This document shows, in pieces, positions 11,599 to 20,940 of a stretch of DNA of 64,000 bases. Numbering within the stretch: position 1 is the stretch's first letter; each line of letters opens with the position of its first letter. A program made the translations under genes and the position numbers. This DNA is from Prostheceraeus crozeri. Lineage: Eukaryota; Platyhelminthes; Polycladida; Euryleptidae. The stretch lies in assembly GCA_907163375.1 (NCBI GenBank), contig CAJQUW010004458.1, forward strand, positions 1 to 64,000, written 5' to 3'. The notes beneath the pieces were generated by a model. It was not told the DNA's origin and did not search any database. It worked only from the letters and a program-made list of their open reading frames with translations.

Positions 11599-14323
11599 AC
11601 ATTGCACCGAATTGCCTCATCCGAAATTTTAGAAATCCGTCATCTGAATCAAGTCGTCGTATTTTGCGCCAATAGGGGCTCCGAAAGTTATTTCCTTCCC
11701 TTTTAATGATAAGACGTTTTCACAACATGATGGTCTCGCGATGGTTCACCAATGAGCGCATCACTTTGTGAGATAATTATTTTGTGCTTCAATTTGGAAA
11801 AATCAAGTAAGTAGAAATCGCACATTTTAATAAACTTTAATCTATTAATTTAATTCAATTAATTTTAATAACCTTATTGAGTGCCGCCTTCCAATTAGAG
11901 CAAGTACAGATAAACGTCGCGGCGCTTTTAAGTGGAAGTACAGAACCCAAAGAAGTTAAGTGAATGGGAAATTGCACAAAAATGTGTGCGTAGGTGCTCC
12001 ATTATTAGAAATATTATTATTGTTACATCAAAATCTTTATTCGCTGTCTCCATGGTATAAGCAGTGAGTATGATGTATATTTATTGACTCATATTTATAC
12101 AAAAAATACTCTAATTAAAAATCGGAGCGCTTCGTTGAAGGCTCCAATGCAAGATACGCAAGAAGCTGAAAAATTACAGACATTCGAAAAAAAGATTTTG
12201 AAAAATAAGTCATCTATATGGCCTTTCCAGTTGGTCAAAATCCAATCATTCTTGAAAAGTTTGAAGAGACGCTAAAGCTAAAAAAGCTCAGAAAACGCTC
12301 AGGTCAGGTGGCTTAGCTTTAAGGAACAACAAAAAGTGTGACAGAGACCAGAATCACCCTCCCCTCCTTCGTGGTATGCAGAGGGTTCTCGTCATCAATC
12401 ATTGAGCCGGTGAATCTATCTGAATTACTTACGTAAATAGTGCCCGCATCATCATCATCAGGGTTCTGACCCGGGGAATTATCAAACACTAACTGCGATT
12501 GTGTAATATTAATTGGTGACATGAAGAAATTACAATTAAGTAATGCAAGAATTGGGATTGATTGATAATGGGCAAACTGTTTCATTGACTCACCATCGTA
12601 AGGCAGACATTGCACCATCATTGATTAATTTAGATGTCAAGCTTCCTACCTGTGTTTCAACATGCACTGACCATTTTCTTTCCACAAGGTCACAGAAATG
12701 AAGATTGTGGATGTTACATGGTGAGACAGTTTGAGTTGGAGTATTTACTTCCGAATGTGTTCAAAGTTTGCTCAAGGCGTGTACAATGCAAGTAGGGGAA
12801 GGTTTTCGACCGGCAGTTTTTGGGTCAACGAGCGTCGTAACCAAACCTGTAAAAATGCTGATCAAAAGGAAGAGGACATCGAATATTATAGGATCACTCT
12901 CATCCTCACACCGAGGACACCCGCGAATAATTTTGAAAATAACTAACCTTAAATGGAGTAAGGAGGAGATAGCCTATTTGATGCTTGAAAGGGACTTTCC
13001 AATGCATGCATTTGGTGCTACCCGTATTTAGTCAAATAATGATTCAAATAAGGTCCGCAGATGCCCATTAGAATCAGAGATTTATGGTAGGTCTACGTGT
13101 GTGAAGATCCCAATACATATTCATTCTGCAATTTGTTGCAGCTAGATCTGTAATAAATTCACAAATATCAGACTTCTATCAATATTCATAGAGTGAAAGG
13201 TAAACAATGTTCCTAAACCTGATTTTCTGGATTGTGAAGAATTTTATTACATTAGTATGAAACAAACACCATGTGTGCGTCGTCGACAAGAGCCTGAAGA
13301 AACAAGATAGCATTCTGGACTCCACTCTTTTTGCGATGGTTTCGCAACCTTTAATTTCTTAAAGCATTTTCTGCTTCTCGAATTCAGGTATCATCTTTCT
13401 GAACAAAGAAAGTTAATTATTGATGAAAGACAATTTAGTTTATGAAGAATCATGAGGAAATTAGGCCTACACCTGTCAATGTTGATCATTTTCACAAAAA
13501 TAATCAATTGATGCTGAATAAATCTGGTTGTGGCAATTTAAGGATTATCTACCGGAAATATTCTTCCCCCTCACTGAAGGATGGTACATCTTCAGTACCG
13601 GGGATGAGAGAAGGTAGTGCAGGGGAACTTCCCCATTTTCCCTCTCCTCAAATCCAACACTGCATGTAGGTTTCAGGCGTATGATCAGGAGGCAAGTAGG
13701 TGCGTAGCCTTCTAAAAATATTTCCGAAATCTTCAACTGTTTTGAGTGGAGAATCATTAATATCATTGAATCCACTGCGATGAAAACAGTTCCCTATTGA
13801 AACGGGTGCATCTAGATGCCATGACGCACGCCTGACGCACCATTATTGATGCCAATACAGCCAAGGATGAATAGACTTGAACATCTGCGAGTGTACGTGG
13901 GTGCGCATTAAAATATCTGTATTCACAGCAAAATTTCCTTTAAATGACGCGATGTTGAGTAGGATATATCCGTAAAACTATAAAAAAAGTTGGCACAAGC
14001 TGTGAAATTTTACTTATGCTGGAATATAAATGAAAGGGGAAATCCGAATCAATTCGATATATCCGTGAATTCGCTGTTTCCGTGTTCGCTACAAACGTGC
14101 TACACTGTATGTAGTTTATTATTTTTCTTTATTCGGAGCACATCATATTCAAAAACGGATAGCCCTCAAGATTCTAACCAGGAACTATTTGGTGCATAAT
14201 TGCAATCCCTTTTACCTTTTGAAGCTCTACTTTATGTTCTGTTGCCTAGGCACGTGTGATTATTCATTCACTTGTTTCAATAATTGATTATTGCTGTAAG
14301 TATTCTTGAACATAGTTTGGTAC
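11599..14323. other. AT-rich DNA, no gene recognised
   Basis: I see no convincing exon. The 100-codon minus-strand frame at 12319-12621 and the overlapping plus-strand frames at 12731-13031 have no recognised domain. A CTTTCT/AAGAAAG imperfect palindrome lies near 13398-13415. Confidence 0.4.
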
Positions 14324-14365
14324 GTCGTAAATATAATGTAAAAATTCCGGTTATTATTAAAACCA

Positions 14366-14404
14366 CACGATATTTCATGCACAACTTGTGCGCATCATCA
14401 GGTG
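14366..14404 (-). ncRNA. Hammerhead-ribozyme-like motif (orphan)
   Basis: On the minus strand the conserved hammerhead core is complete. CTGATGA lies at 14401-14395 and stem II is GCAC-AAGTT-GTGC. GAAA lies at 14376-14373, then TAT and C (C17) at 14369, so cleavage would fall between 14369 and 14368. Stem III is minimal: A15.1 and U16.1 close the palindrome ATAT, as in the short-stem-III hammerheads of PLEs, which are thought to work as dimers. Stem I is weak, with CAC/GTG the only contiguous pairing. No PLE coding sequence touches it. The nearest is the nuclease relic at 16110-16530 on the same strand, so it could be the 3' end of that element or a stand-alone copy. Confidence 0.55.
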
Positions 14405-14419
14405 AATGAAATGTACAAC

Positions 14420-14945
14420 GTTCAAACCACAGAATTAGACAGGTAGTCTCTTCCTCTGTTTGACTAAAAAGGAAACATTGGGACATGTAACGTTAATGAA
14501 ATGGCACATTCTGCTGACATAATGCCATAGCAATCGAACAATGAGCAGCCAGTTCAACATTAAACACCTGTGCGAAGTTTCAGTGACTGTTATCAACCGG
14601 ATCACAACAAAGAGACACAGTCGATGTCAAGTTCTACAGAGAAGTTTGTGAACGATTTTTGTGCGCCTGCTAAACTTTTTACTATTGATCGGAGGGCCCA
14701 ACATTATTGAGAAAACTTTTGCGCATTGATCTGAATTCTTCGAATCTGAAGGAATCTTGACCATCTGAGCATTTTAAAGGAATTCACAGCCATCCGCAAA
14801 CGACGTACGACTATTTTCATATCTCTACAAGGTGTTAAAAATTTCTTTTTGCCCATTTAGTAAGTTCTTGCATGTGCCATCGCTTTGAATCAGTTTGCAC
14901 TTCTAGGAAGGTGATGCAGTTAACCAATCTAATTCTGTAGTTCAA
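14420..14945 (+). repeat. Interspersed repeat B, copy 1
   Basis: This segment reappears as an inverted, roughly 80%-similar copy at 62885-63395. Diagnostic shared blocks are ATGAGCAGCCAGTTCAA, CAACCGGATCACA, TGATCTGAATTCTTCGAATC, AGTAAGTTC and ATCGCTTTGAATCAGTTTG. The copies differ by small indels and a longer gap around 14760-14830. No reading frame is conserved between them, so it behaves as a non-coding transposon fragment or non-autonomous element. It begins about 16 bases from the hammerhead-like motif. Confidence 0.65.
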
Positions 14946-15204
14946 CCAGTCTCATGAGATGAATTAACACAATGTGGTGTGATGTCAGCTTGAACATAGA
15001 AATACATCAATGAATACATCAACTAAAGGACAGACATGGTATTTTAAAAACAATACTACACTAACATTAGCCAAAAAGCGAGAAAGTCTGAAGTAAAAGC
15101 ACATTAAGTTAAAGTAAAGTAATAAATAATCAGATAAAACCAGAAAGAATGTTAAGAACGGAAAGCTCACAGCGATTAACACAATCAACACTCTCTGAGT
15201 GCCA

Positions 15205-15292
15205 TGCTTCTAAAAATGTACGTCTCTTGTAGACGTGTGCATGAAATATCGTGTGCTGTTAACAAATTCTTCATCGATTAACCGGAATTTTC
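15205..15292 (+). repeat. Inverted relic of the 14.37-kb hammerhead region
   Basis: The plus strand reads GTGCATGAAATATCGTGTG followed by TAACCGGAATTTT. These blocks match the minus-strand sequence at and just downstream of the ribozyme-like motif at 14366-14404. A stem ACGTCT-CTTGT-AGACGT takes the place of stem II, but the expected CTGANGA core is absent (CTAAAAA here), so this copy should be inactive. The two copies therefore face each other across about 0.85 kb. Confidence 0.4.
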
Positions 15293-16109
15293 ACGCTATG
15301 AATATGATGTATGAGCTCAGTAAAATTCACCAATCCATTTAAGAATGAATGTAATTACTTGCATTTCATGTAATGGGAGGGCCGATATTCAAGTCTATCA
15401 AAGTTGAAAATATCATAAAATGTACCTATTATCGAACTGGTGAAGTATATAGGCCCATGTAGCCTAATTCTGTATAGTAGAATGTCAAGGCAGAAAATTC
15501 GAAATCAAGAATTATAGTCTGATCTAGCGGTGATGATAAGTAATTGCAATCAATTGATTGCTTTGCCAAAAATTGTTTCAATTAATTTTGTACATGAAAA
15601 ACAGCGCACAATTCATCGCGAAGCTATATTCCAGAGGTCCGTTTGGCTGGTCTCGTCAGTGGAAAACCCGGAATGAGATCAAATTGAAAGTTAAGACATA
15701 AAGAACAAGCTGAGTGTGAGCACATTTGACCATGGCAAGAGAAGGTCAATCAATAGATCCTTCTGCTGGCAGAGATCTGGCTTGTAACGCTTAATATGCA
15801 TCGCTTCTGAAATACGCAGCAAATGATCATGTGTATTGAATTAGTATTTGAATATTGGATTAGCAATTCAAAGAAGGATATTGAAAAGAATTCCAAAAGC
15901 TATTCGGGTTCCACTAGTGAAGCAGTAAAGCATCTAAAAATCTAAATTATTGCCGAAACATCAAAATTAATATATCAATCCTGGATTTTCAGGAATTGCA
16001 TCAACCCACGGAATCCCGGGATTGCAATCCCTACCAGTATCACATGCTATTAGCACATCTCTATGCTTTGTAATAGGATATTTACGATTCTACTCAATCC
16101 CGGGATTTT

Positions 16110-16530
16110 GGAATCCCTAGTCATGACGTGCTTAGCACACAATGGAAAATTTGTCCAGAAAACTCTCACGATCACAAGAACAAATATGCACGTGATCTGC
16201 AATGGCGGACCGGCTGACGCCAATGCGCCCAACTACAAGCCATTTTCGCACGTGTTCACGTTCACTAACAGAAAGGCGTTTGCTCGTCCTACCAAAGTAG
16301 ACAGACCCGCAGTCACAAAGGAAACGGTGCACAACTAGGGACGAGTGGGCAACAGGCAGATGATCTTTAGGAGATAGCACGGGAACGTGGCGAGTGTGGA
16401 ACAAAACACACAGATCAGCGGCAAATACCGGCTAGAAACAGCTCGATTAATTGAGGGATGAAAAAAAGCTGCTGATTTATCGCCATAAAATGACACACGT
16501 AGGAACATAGCTTTTTTCTCTACTGTTGGC
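16110..16530 (-). pseudogene. Penelope-like element GIY-YIG endonuclease fragment
   Basis: The minus-strand translation reads VVHRFLCDCGSVYFGRTSKR and continues with LSVSEREHVRKWL and SAIADHVHIC. This matches the GIY-YIG layout of PLE endonucleases: VVY-x-F-x-C-x-CG-x-x-YIGRT, then R-x-x-EH, then a histidine-cysteine block. The YIG glycine motif reads YFG and the first tyrosine of the GIY strand is histidine. Upstream, in another frame at about 16405-16530, is the linker (INRAVSSRYLPLICVF) that normally precedes the nuclease, so one frameshift separates them. No matching RT lies upstream on this strand. It is a truncated relic from a different subfamily to the 17.5-kb element. Confidence 0.62.
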
Positions 16531-17514
16531 ACAACAGATCACCGCCTCAGTGACCTCATACATATCAATATAGAAAGGAGAGTACAAATGGCGAACAAGG
16601 GTGTTGTACAACAGATTAGTTTCCGATGCCAAAGACTCACTAGATCACAGACGGTAAATACGGTTGTACAGCAAAGAATACACAAGACCACGTTTCCATG
16701 CAACAGGCACGAAACTGTGAAAATTCAAATAAATACCACTCCATGTCGACTTCCTAAAAAATGTTACTCGCAATTGAGCCATCAACTCGACGGTGTACCG
16801 ATACATCAAGAAAAGGTAACACATTATTCATTTCAAATCCATACGTTAACTTTAGATTAGGATGAATTTCAATTAATTGAGTTGAATTAATATTTCAATT
16901 AAGTTGAGTTGGCCACCACTGCTGCCTTCAACTCAACTCTTCTAAGAATAAGATTATCAAAAGCAAGGATTGCTATTTACGTAAGCTTGTCATTCGCTCT
17001 GCACATGTCTTAGAGTAGATCCTGAATAGGGAGTAAATTGATATCCATTGGACATTTCCGTGCAGGAGATTTATCTAATCATCCTTGAATCAACCGTCTC
17101 CGTGTTAACCTCAAGTTTTAGACAGATTAGCAACTTCTTCACTTGCTATTGTAAGTGCAGTGTCTCAGTATGCCTCGTTTTCTTGAGCTTATCCAGACGT
17201 AAATGATTATGGTTGGAAAATATATCCCATGAGACTTTCTAACTCATGTTCGAGCATTTATTACTGCTATTTATAACACGTATATCGCATCGCCTTTACA
17301 ATTCATTGCTATTTTAAATTATAAATTTCAAAAGTTGGCTTCAGACTAAGAACTTGAGTTTCTATGCGCTTTAGTTTCGCCGTGACGATAAACAGTCATC
17401 CATGTAGTTAACTTTAATGGTGATTTAACAACCACACTAGCATTCAGATATCCGTTTTCTCTCCTGAGTAATTTAATAGCAGCAAGAATAGTAGTCAAAT
17501 CATTAAGAATAAAA
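16531..17514. other. AT-rich DNA, no gene recognised
   Basis: No gene is recognised. At 17346-17510 a minus-strand frame stays open beyond the 3' end of the neighbouring PLE but shows no domain. An imperfect inverted word pair (GAGTTGAA / TTCAACTCAACTC) occurs at about 16870-16940. Confidence 0.4.
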
Positions 17515-17570
17515 AACATATACATATATATAATAAAATAATGAATGAAAACACTGCAAACTATTAATTC

Positions 17571-17610
17571 GCACGAGCGCTTTCTGGAATATATTTCCTT
17601 CTTCAGGTGC
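17571..17610 (-). ncRNA. Hammerhead ribozyme in PLE 3' region
   Basis: The minus strand carries the full conserved core. Stem I is GCAC (17610-17607) with GTGC (17574-17571). The CTGAAGA core is at 17606-17600, stem II is GGAA-ATATA-TTCC and GAAA is at 17584-17581. A15.1 to U16.1 form the palindrome AGCGCT, and C17 lies at 17575. Self-cleavage is predicted between 17575 and 17574. A distal stem-I helix (CTATT with AATAG) across an internal loop is also possible, which would give the loop contact seen in natural hammerheads. The 3-bp palindromic stem III matches the minimal hammerheads known from PLE terminal repeats, which are likely to act as dimers. It lies about 170 bases downstream of the nuclease stop codon. 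Confidence 0.75.
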
Positions 17611-17776
17611 ATAACAAATAGTGACATGTTAGAAAAATTTGAACTACAATGTACATGCATGCATAGAAAAATGACAACGAAGAAATATGTATTCAGAAGT
17701 ATATCATTGAAATTCTGTAATCGTGGAATAAGAATCAATAGATATAAAAAAGTAAAATGTAGATATACAATGCAGA

Positions 17777-18268
17777 TTATGCACAATTGAGAGTAGGATG
17801 GAAAATATTTATAAAGTATTTTTCTTTGTTCTTGCGTGTATTTATATCATCATCAAAAATCTTATAAAAGGGAAATATATAAAAACGGGATTTACCACAA
17901 GATTCAATATGCTCACTTAGATGTATTTGTCTGTATATTGGATGACTTATTTGTTGCTTGTGTACCCTCACTCTAGCACGGATCGTATTTCCTGTTTCGC
18001 CGATATAATATTCACCACAACCAGAACAACTAATTACATAAATTACATTTCTTGTTTCACATGACATGTTACTTTTCACTTTAAAAATCTTTCCCTTAAA
18101 ATCAAATGAATCACCAGGCATAATATATTCGCAGGTTCCGCATCTCAAATTCTTGCACTTTCTTACAGAGAATTGTTCATTAGACTCAAATTTAGATTTA
18201 CAGATTATTGCTTTAATATTTTTAGGTTGACGTTTACTTAGAATGAATTGTTTTTGTTCAAAATACTT
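17777..18268 (-). pseudogene. PLE1 linker and GIY-YIG endonuclease
   Basis: This is the C-terminal part of the PLE polyprotein, one base out of frame with the RT. The frame is open from 18268 and overlaps the RT frame by about 30 nt. The linker SKRQPKNIKAIICKSKF leads into the Cys pair CGTC and then NVIYVISCSGCGEYYIGETG, with the GIY strand as VIYVI and the YIG strand as YYIG. RARVRVHK supplies the conserved Arg, then come the His/Cys block HLSEHIESC and the Glu in NKEKYFINIFHP that normally completes the active site. The nuclease nicks target DNA for target-primed reverse transcription. All expected catalytic positions are present, so the domain may be chemically intact although it is separated from the RT by the frame change. 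Confidence 0.85.
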
Positions 18269-20208
18269 TTAGTTTGAGGATCATCAAGAAGTAAAGAATT
18301 TATATGATTAACAATAGGAATAATATTTACATTGTTTGGATTATGAGCATGAACAAAAGCAATAGTATTGAATTCATCGGTATTATTCTTATTTTTGTTT
18401 TGTTGCTCTAGCAGAAAAGCACGACTCACAGATAAAGATCTTTTTATACCATCTTCAATCAAATTGAAAGGAAATCCTTGATCCTGAAGAAATATTCTTA
18501 ATTCATTTAGGCGTTTATCACGTAAAATATCATCATTTACGATGGTGCAGATTCGTCTGACCAAAGTATATGGAATAGCACGCCTGATATGACGGGGATG
18601 ACAAGATTCGAAACGCAAGTATTGATGAGTGTCCGTAGATTTATAATACATATCAGTAATAACACGGTTTTCTTTTCGAATGATTGAAATATCCAAAAAT
18701 GCAATTTCGCAATCATTAACTTCCATTGTAAATGAAATATTTGGATCCAAATTATTCAATAAGTCTTTGAATGTGTCCAACCGATCAAGATCATAATCCC
18801 AAATTACGAAGCAGTCATCAAGATATCTTCGCCATTTCTTGATTATGGAATTTGCAATTTCTTCACCCCACGTAAATACCATGGTTTCTTTCAATTTGAC
18901 CTCTAAATATCCTAGGGTCAATGTTGCATATCTGGGAGCCACCTTTGTCCCCATAGCAGTACCTTTTATCTGTTTATAATTATTGTTCGCGAATGAAAAT
19001 GTATTACAAGTTAAGACCAGCTTCAAACTTTCGATTATGAAATCTTGATTAATGCGTCTATCAATTAATGTTGGATAGCGTTGCAGCCAATATTGAATGG
19101 CTTGTAACCCAAGATTATGAGGAATGTTAGTATAGAGGCTTATGACATCAAATGTAACAAATTTGGATTCTGAAGGAATGCTTTCAGGAAGATAATTAAG
19201 GAAATCAAAATCATCTTTCACATAACTTTCCACCATTTTACAAAAAGGCTTGAGAATGATATCCAAAAAATGGCTCAATCTTTGAGTAGGACATTTTGGA
19301 CCTCCGACAATAGATCTGAATTTCAAGTCATCTGGATTATGGCAGATCACATAGGATGAATTTTGTTTGTTAACAGCTGCTTTTATCATAGCAGACTTGT
19401 GAATTTTTGGCAATCCGTAGAAATTGCTGGTTTTATATTCAAAATTTACCAAATAATCCTTTTCCTTTTTAGTCAACTTTATAGCTAGTGGACTTGAGAT
19501 CAATTTTGTAATGGATTTCATGATTTTAGAGTCCTCATTTTCTGAAATATGTTCATAGAATGAACTATCATTAAGCATGTCAAGAATGCACATTTCGTAA
19601 AAGGTTTTATCCAAAATTGTCACAGCTCCACCTTTATCAGCTTCTTTAATGCTAATAGTTTTATCAGCTGCTAAAGTAAGCAAAGCGTTTTGTTCATCAT
19701 TGTTTAAATTCGACTTGCTATTTTTCGGTATGTCTGATAAATCGAAACTTTCAAGAGCATCGCATAAGTTGTTCAAGAACTTATTCTGTCCTTTGTTAAT
19801 ACTGAACGTAGATTTATTTCTTACCATACTAGAATGGTCCAATTCATTCTGATTTTCTACTTTGTGAAAATATTCAGTAAGCTTTAACTTACGTGTATAA
19901 CTCTTTATATCAATTTTGAGTTCATCATTGTTACTTTTTGGAGTAGGACAATATTTCATTCCTTTACATAAAACATTAATTTCTGCATCACTTAATGTTC
20001 TTGAGGATAGGTTTAATACTTTCAAATCTTTTTGACTTACTTTATCATCTGTGTCGATAGATAATTAAATTTTATCTTTTTCTTTACTTCCATTAATGTT
20101 GTATTTTCTATATTTGAATTCAATATTTTCATTCAAAAGAATGTTTGATATGGTATCTTGTGGCCTTGAGTTTGTTTTCCTCCTCCTAAAAAATAATTCT
20201 GCCTCCAT
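18238..20208 (-). pseudogene. PLE1 reverse transcriptase (one nonsense codon)
   Basis: The Penelope-type reverse transcriptase is long and nearly clean. From the first ATG at 20208 the frame runs 47 codons to an in-frame TAA at 20067-20065. It then stays open for 608 codons, to 18238. Landmarks in the last 595 residues are: EADKGGAVTILDK (128-140), FYGLPKIHK (202-210), FDVISLYTNIP (motif A, 292-302), KGTAMGTKVAP (motif B, 354-364), YLDD (motif C, catalytic aspartates, 401-404) and MEVNDCEIAFLDISI (about 434-448). These are the PLE-RT signatures, related to telomerase RT. An in-frame TAG lies shortly upstream of the ATG. A second frame (20330-20136, 65 open codons, rich in N, Y and G) may be the true N-terminus if a further frame change exists near 20140. 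Confidence 0.9.
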
Positions 20209-20333
20209 TGTATACCTTTTCTATCGTTAGAATGATAATTACCATTTTGATTAACCATTTCGTTAGGATAACGCTTTTCATAATGATAGTTTCTTCCAAA
20301 ATTATGATTCACATCATTATTATATTCCGTTTA

Positions 20334-20335
<2 letters not shown>

Positions 20336-20410
<75 letters not shown>
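20336..20410. repeat. (TA)n microsatellite
   Basis: This is an uninterrupted alternating TA tract of about 75 bases. It lies exactly between the 5' side of PLE1 and the 3' end of the older PLE2, both on the minus strand, and is a plausible insertion target or terminal product of these elements. The overlapping IY-repeat frames are translations of the microsatellite. Confidence 0.98.
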
Positions 20411-20413
<3 letters not shown>

Positions 20414-20537
20414 TATGTTTTGGTCCACACCCTTTCTCGAGGCAGTAATGAAATGACAGTGGCTAAACTGGCTCGTTAGATACGTATGTACTTGTACTCG
20501 TAGTATGGCTCCGATTGTCTCATGACGTTTGTTCATT
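20411..20537 (-). pseudogene. PLE2, C-terminal and 3' end (split by insertion)
   Basis: The minus-strand frame reads KMNKRHETIGAILRVQVH and on toward the (TA)n tract. On its own it is unremarkable. Joined to the nuclease fragment at 27586-28057 by removing the intervening 7-kb element and one TTAA, the frame continues without a break (…RLISKCHL then KMNKRHE…). Near the 3' end, GAGAAAGGGTGTGGACC followed by AAAAC resembles a decayed PLE hammerhead or terminal motif. Confidence 0.55.
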
Positions 20538-20542
20538 TTAAA

Positions 20543-20940
20543 GCTACGTTCACACATGAGAGCTGAGACTTGAGACTCAGGCAGTCATCCAATCAAACGG
20601 CAAGATTACAGTTTCCGTCGTCGATTTCAAACGTCAATCAAAATTTTGCTGCGACTAACTCCACGTAGTCTGAACAGTCATGAGACATGCCTGAGACCCA
20701 CAAAATTCATCCGTTGTCGTTTGTGCTGGGCGACCAGAGGGAGACTCATCACATTTGCTGAGAGATAGTGTGAACGGTCCTGAGACAAGCTTCTCCCAAG
20801 CGTCTGAGAGAAGCCTGTGAGACAAACTCCACGATCCTTGTCTCAAGTGTGAACATCCCTTAGACCTTCAACTGAGACAACGACCATGTCTCAGCAAAAG
20901 TTGTACACGTTTCAACTTTTCTGAGACTTCCTTGTTATCA
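20543..20940. repeat. Left TIR and TGAGAC subterminal array
   Basis: After the 20-bp terminal repeat come many copies of GAGAC/GTCTC, often as TGAGAC or GTCTCA, on both strands to about position 20930. Two TGTGAAC echoes of the terminus also occur near 20769-20775 and 20846-20852. The clustering at both ends of one element suggests function in transposition. Confidence 0.7.

Larger units (their letters stand above)
17515..20335 (-). mobile_element. Penelope-like retroelement 1, near-complete
   Basis: On the minus strand, in order, this element has a short 5' segment, a PLE reverse transcriptase (20208-18238), a linker with a Cys pair, a GIY-YIG endonuclease (to 17777), a 3' region with a hammerhead ribozyme (17610-17571) and a TA-rich end near 17515-17535. 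PLEs prime reverse transcription at the target nicked by their own GIY-YIG enzyme and often sit in AT-rich or microsatellite DNA. Here the 5' side abuts a 75-bp (TA)n tract and the 3' side ends in a shorter TA-rich run. The coding frame is disturbed by one nonsense codon and one single-base frame change, so the copy looks young. I find no second pLTR copy upstream of the RT, so the 5' end is probably truncated. The exact 3' boundary is uncertain by about 20 bp. Confidence 0.85.

Noticed and set aside
12319..12621. 100-codon minus-strand open frame with a D-rich patch
   Set aside because: No recognised domain, no clear splice context, and no sign of coding composition.
16006..16115. Repeated AATCCCGGGATT words, about 80 bp apart
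   Set aside because: Short imperfect duplication next to the PLE relic; not enough to define an element.
20309..20557. IY-repeat open frames on both strands
   Set aside because: They are translations of the (TA)n microsatellite.
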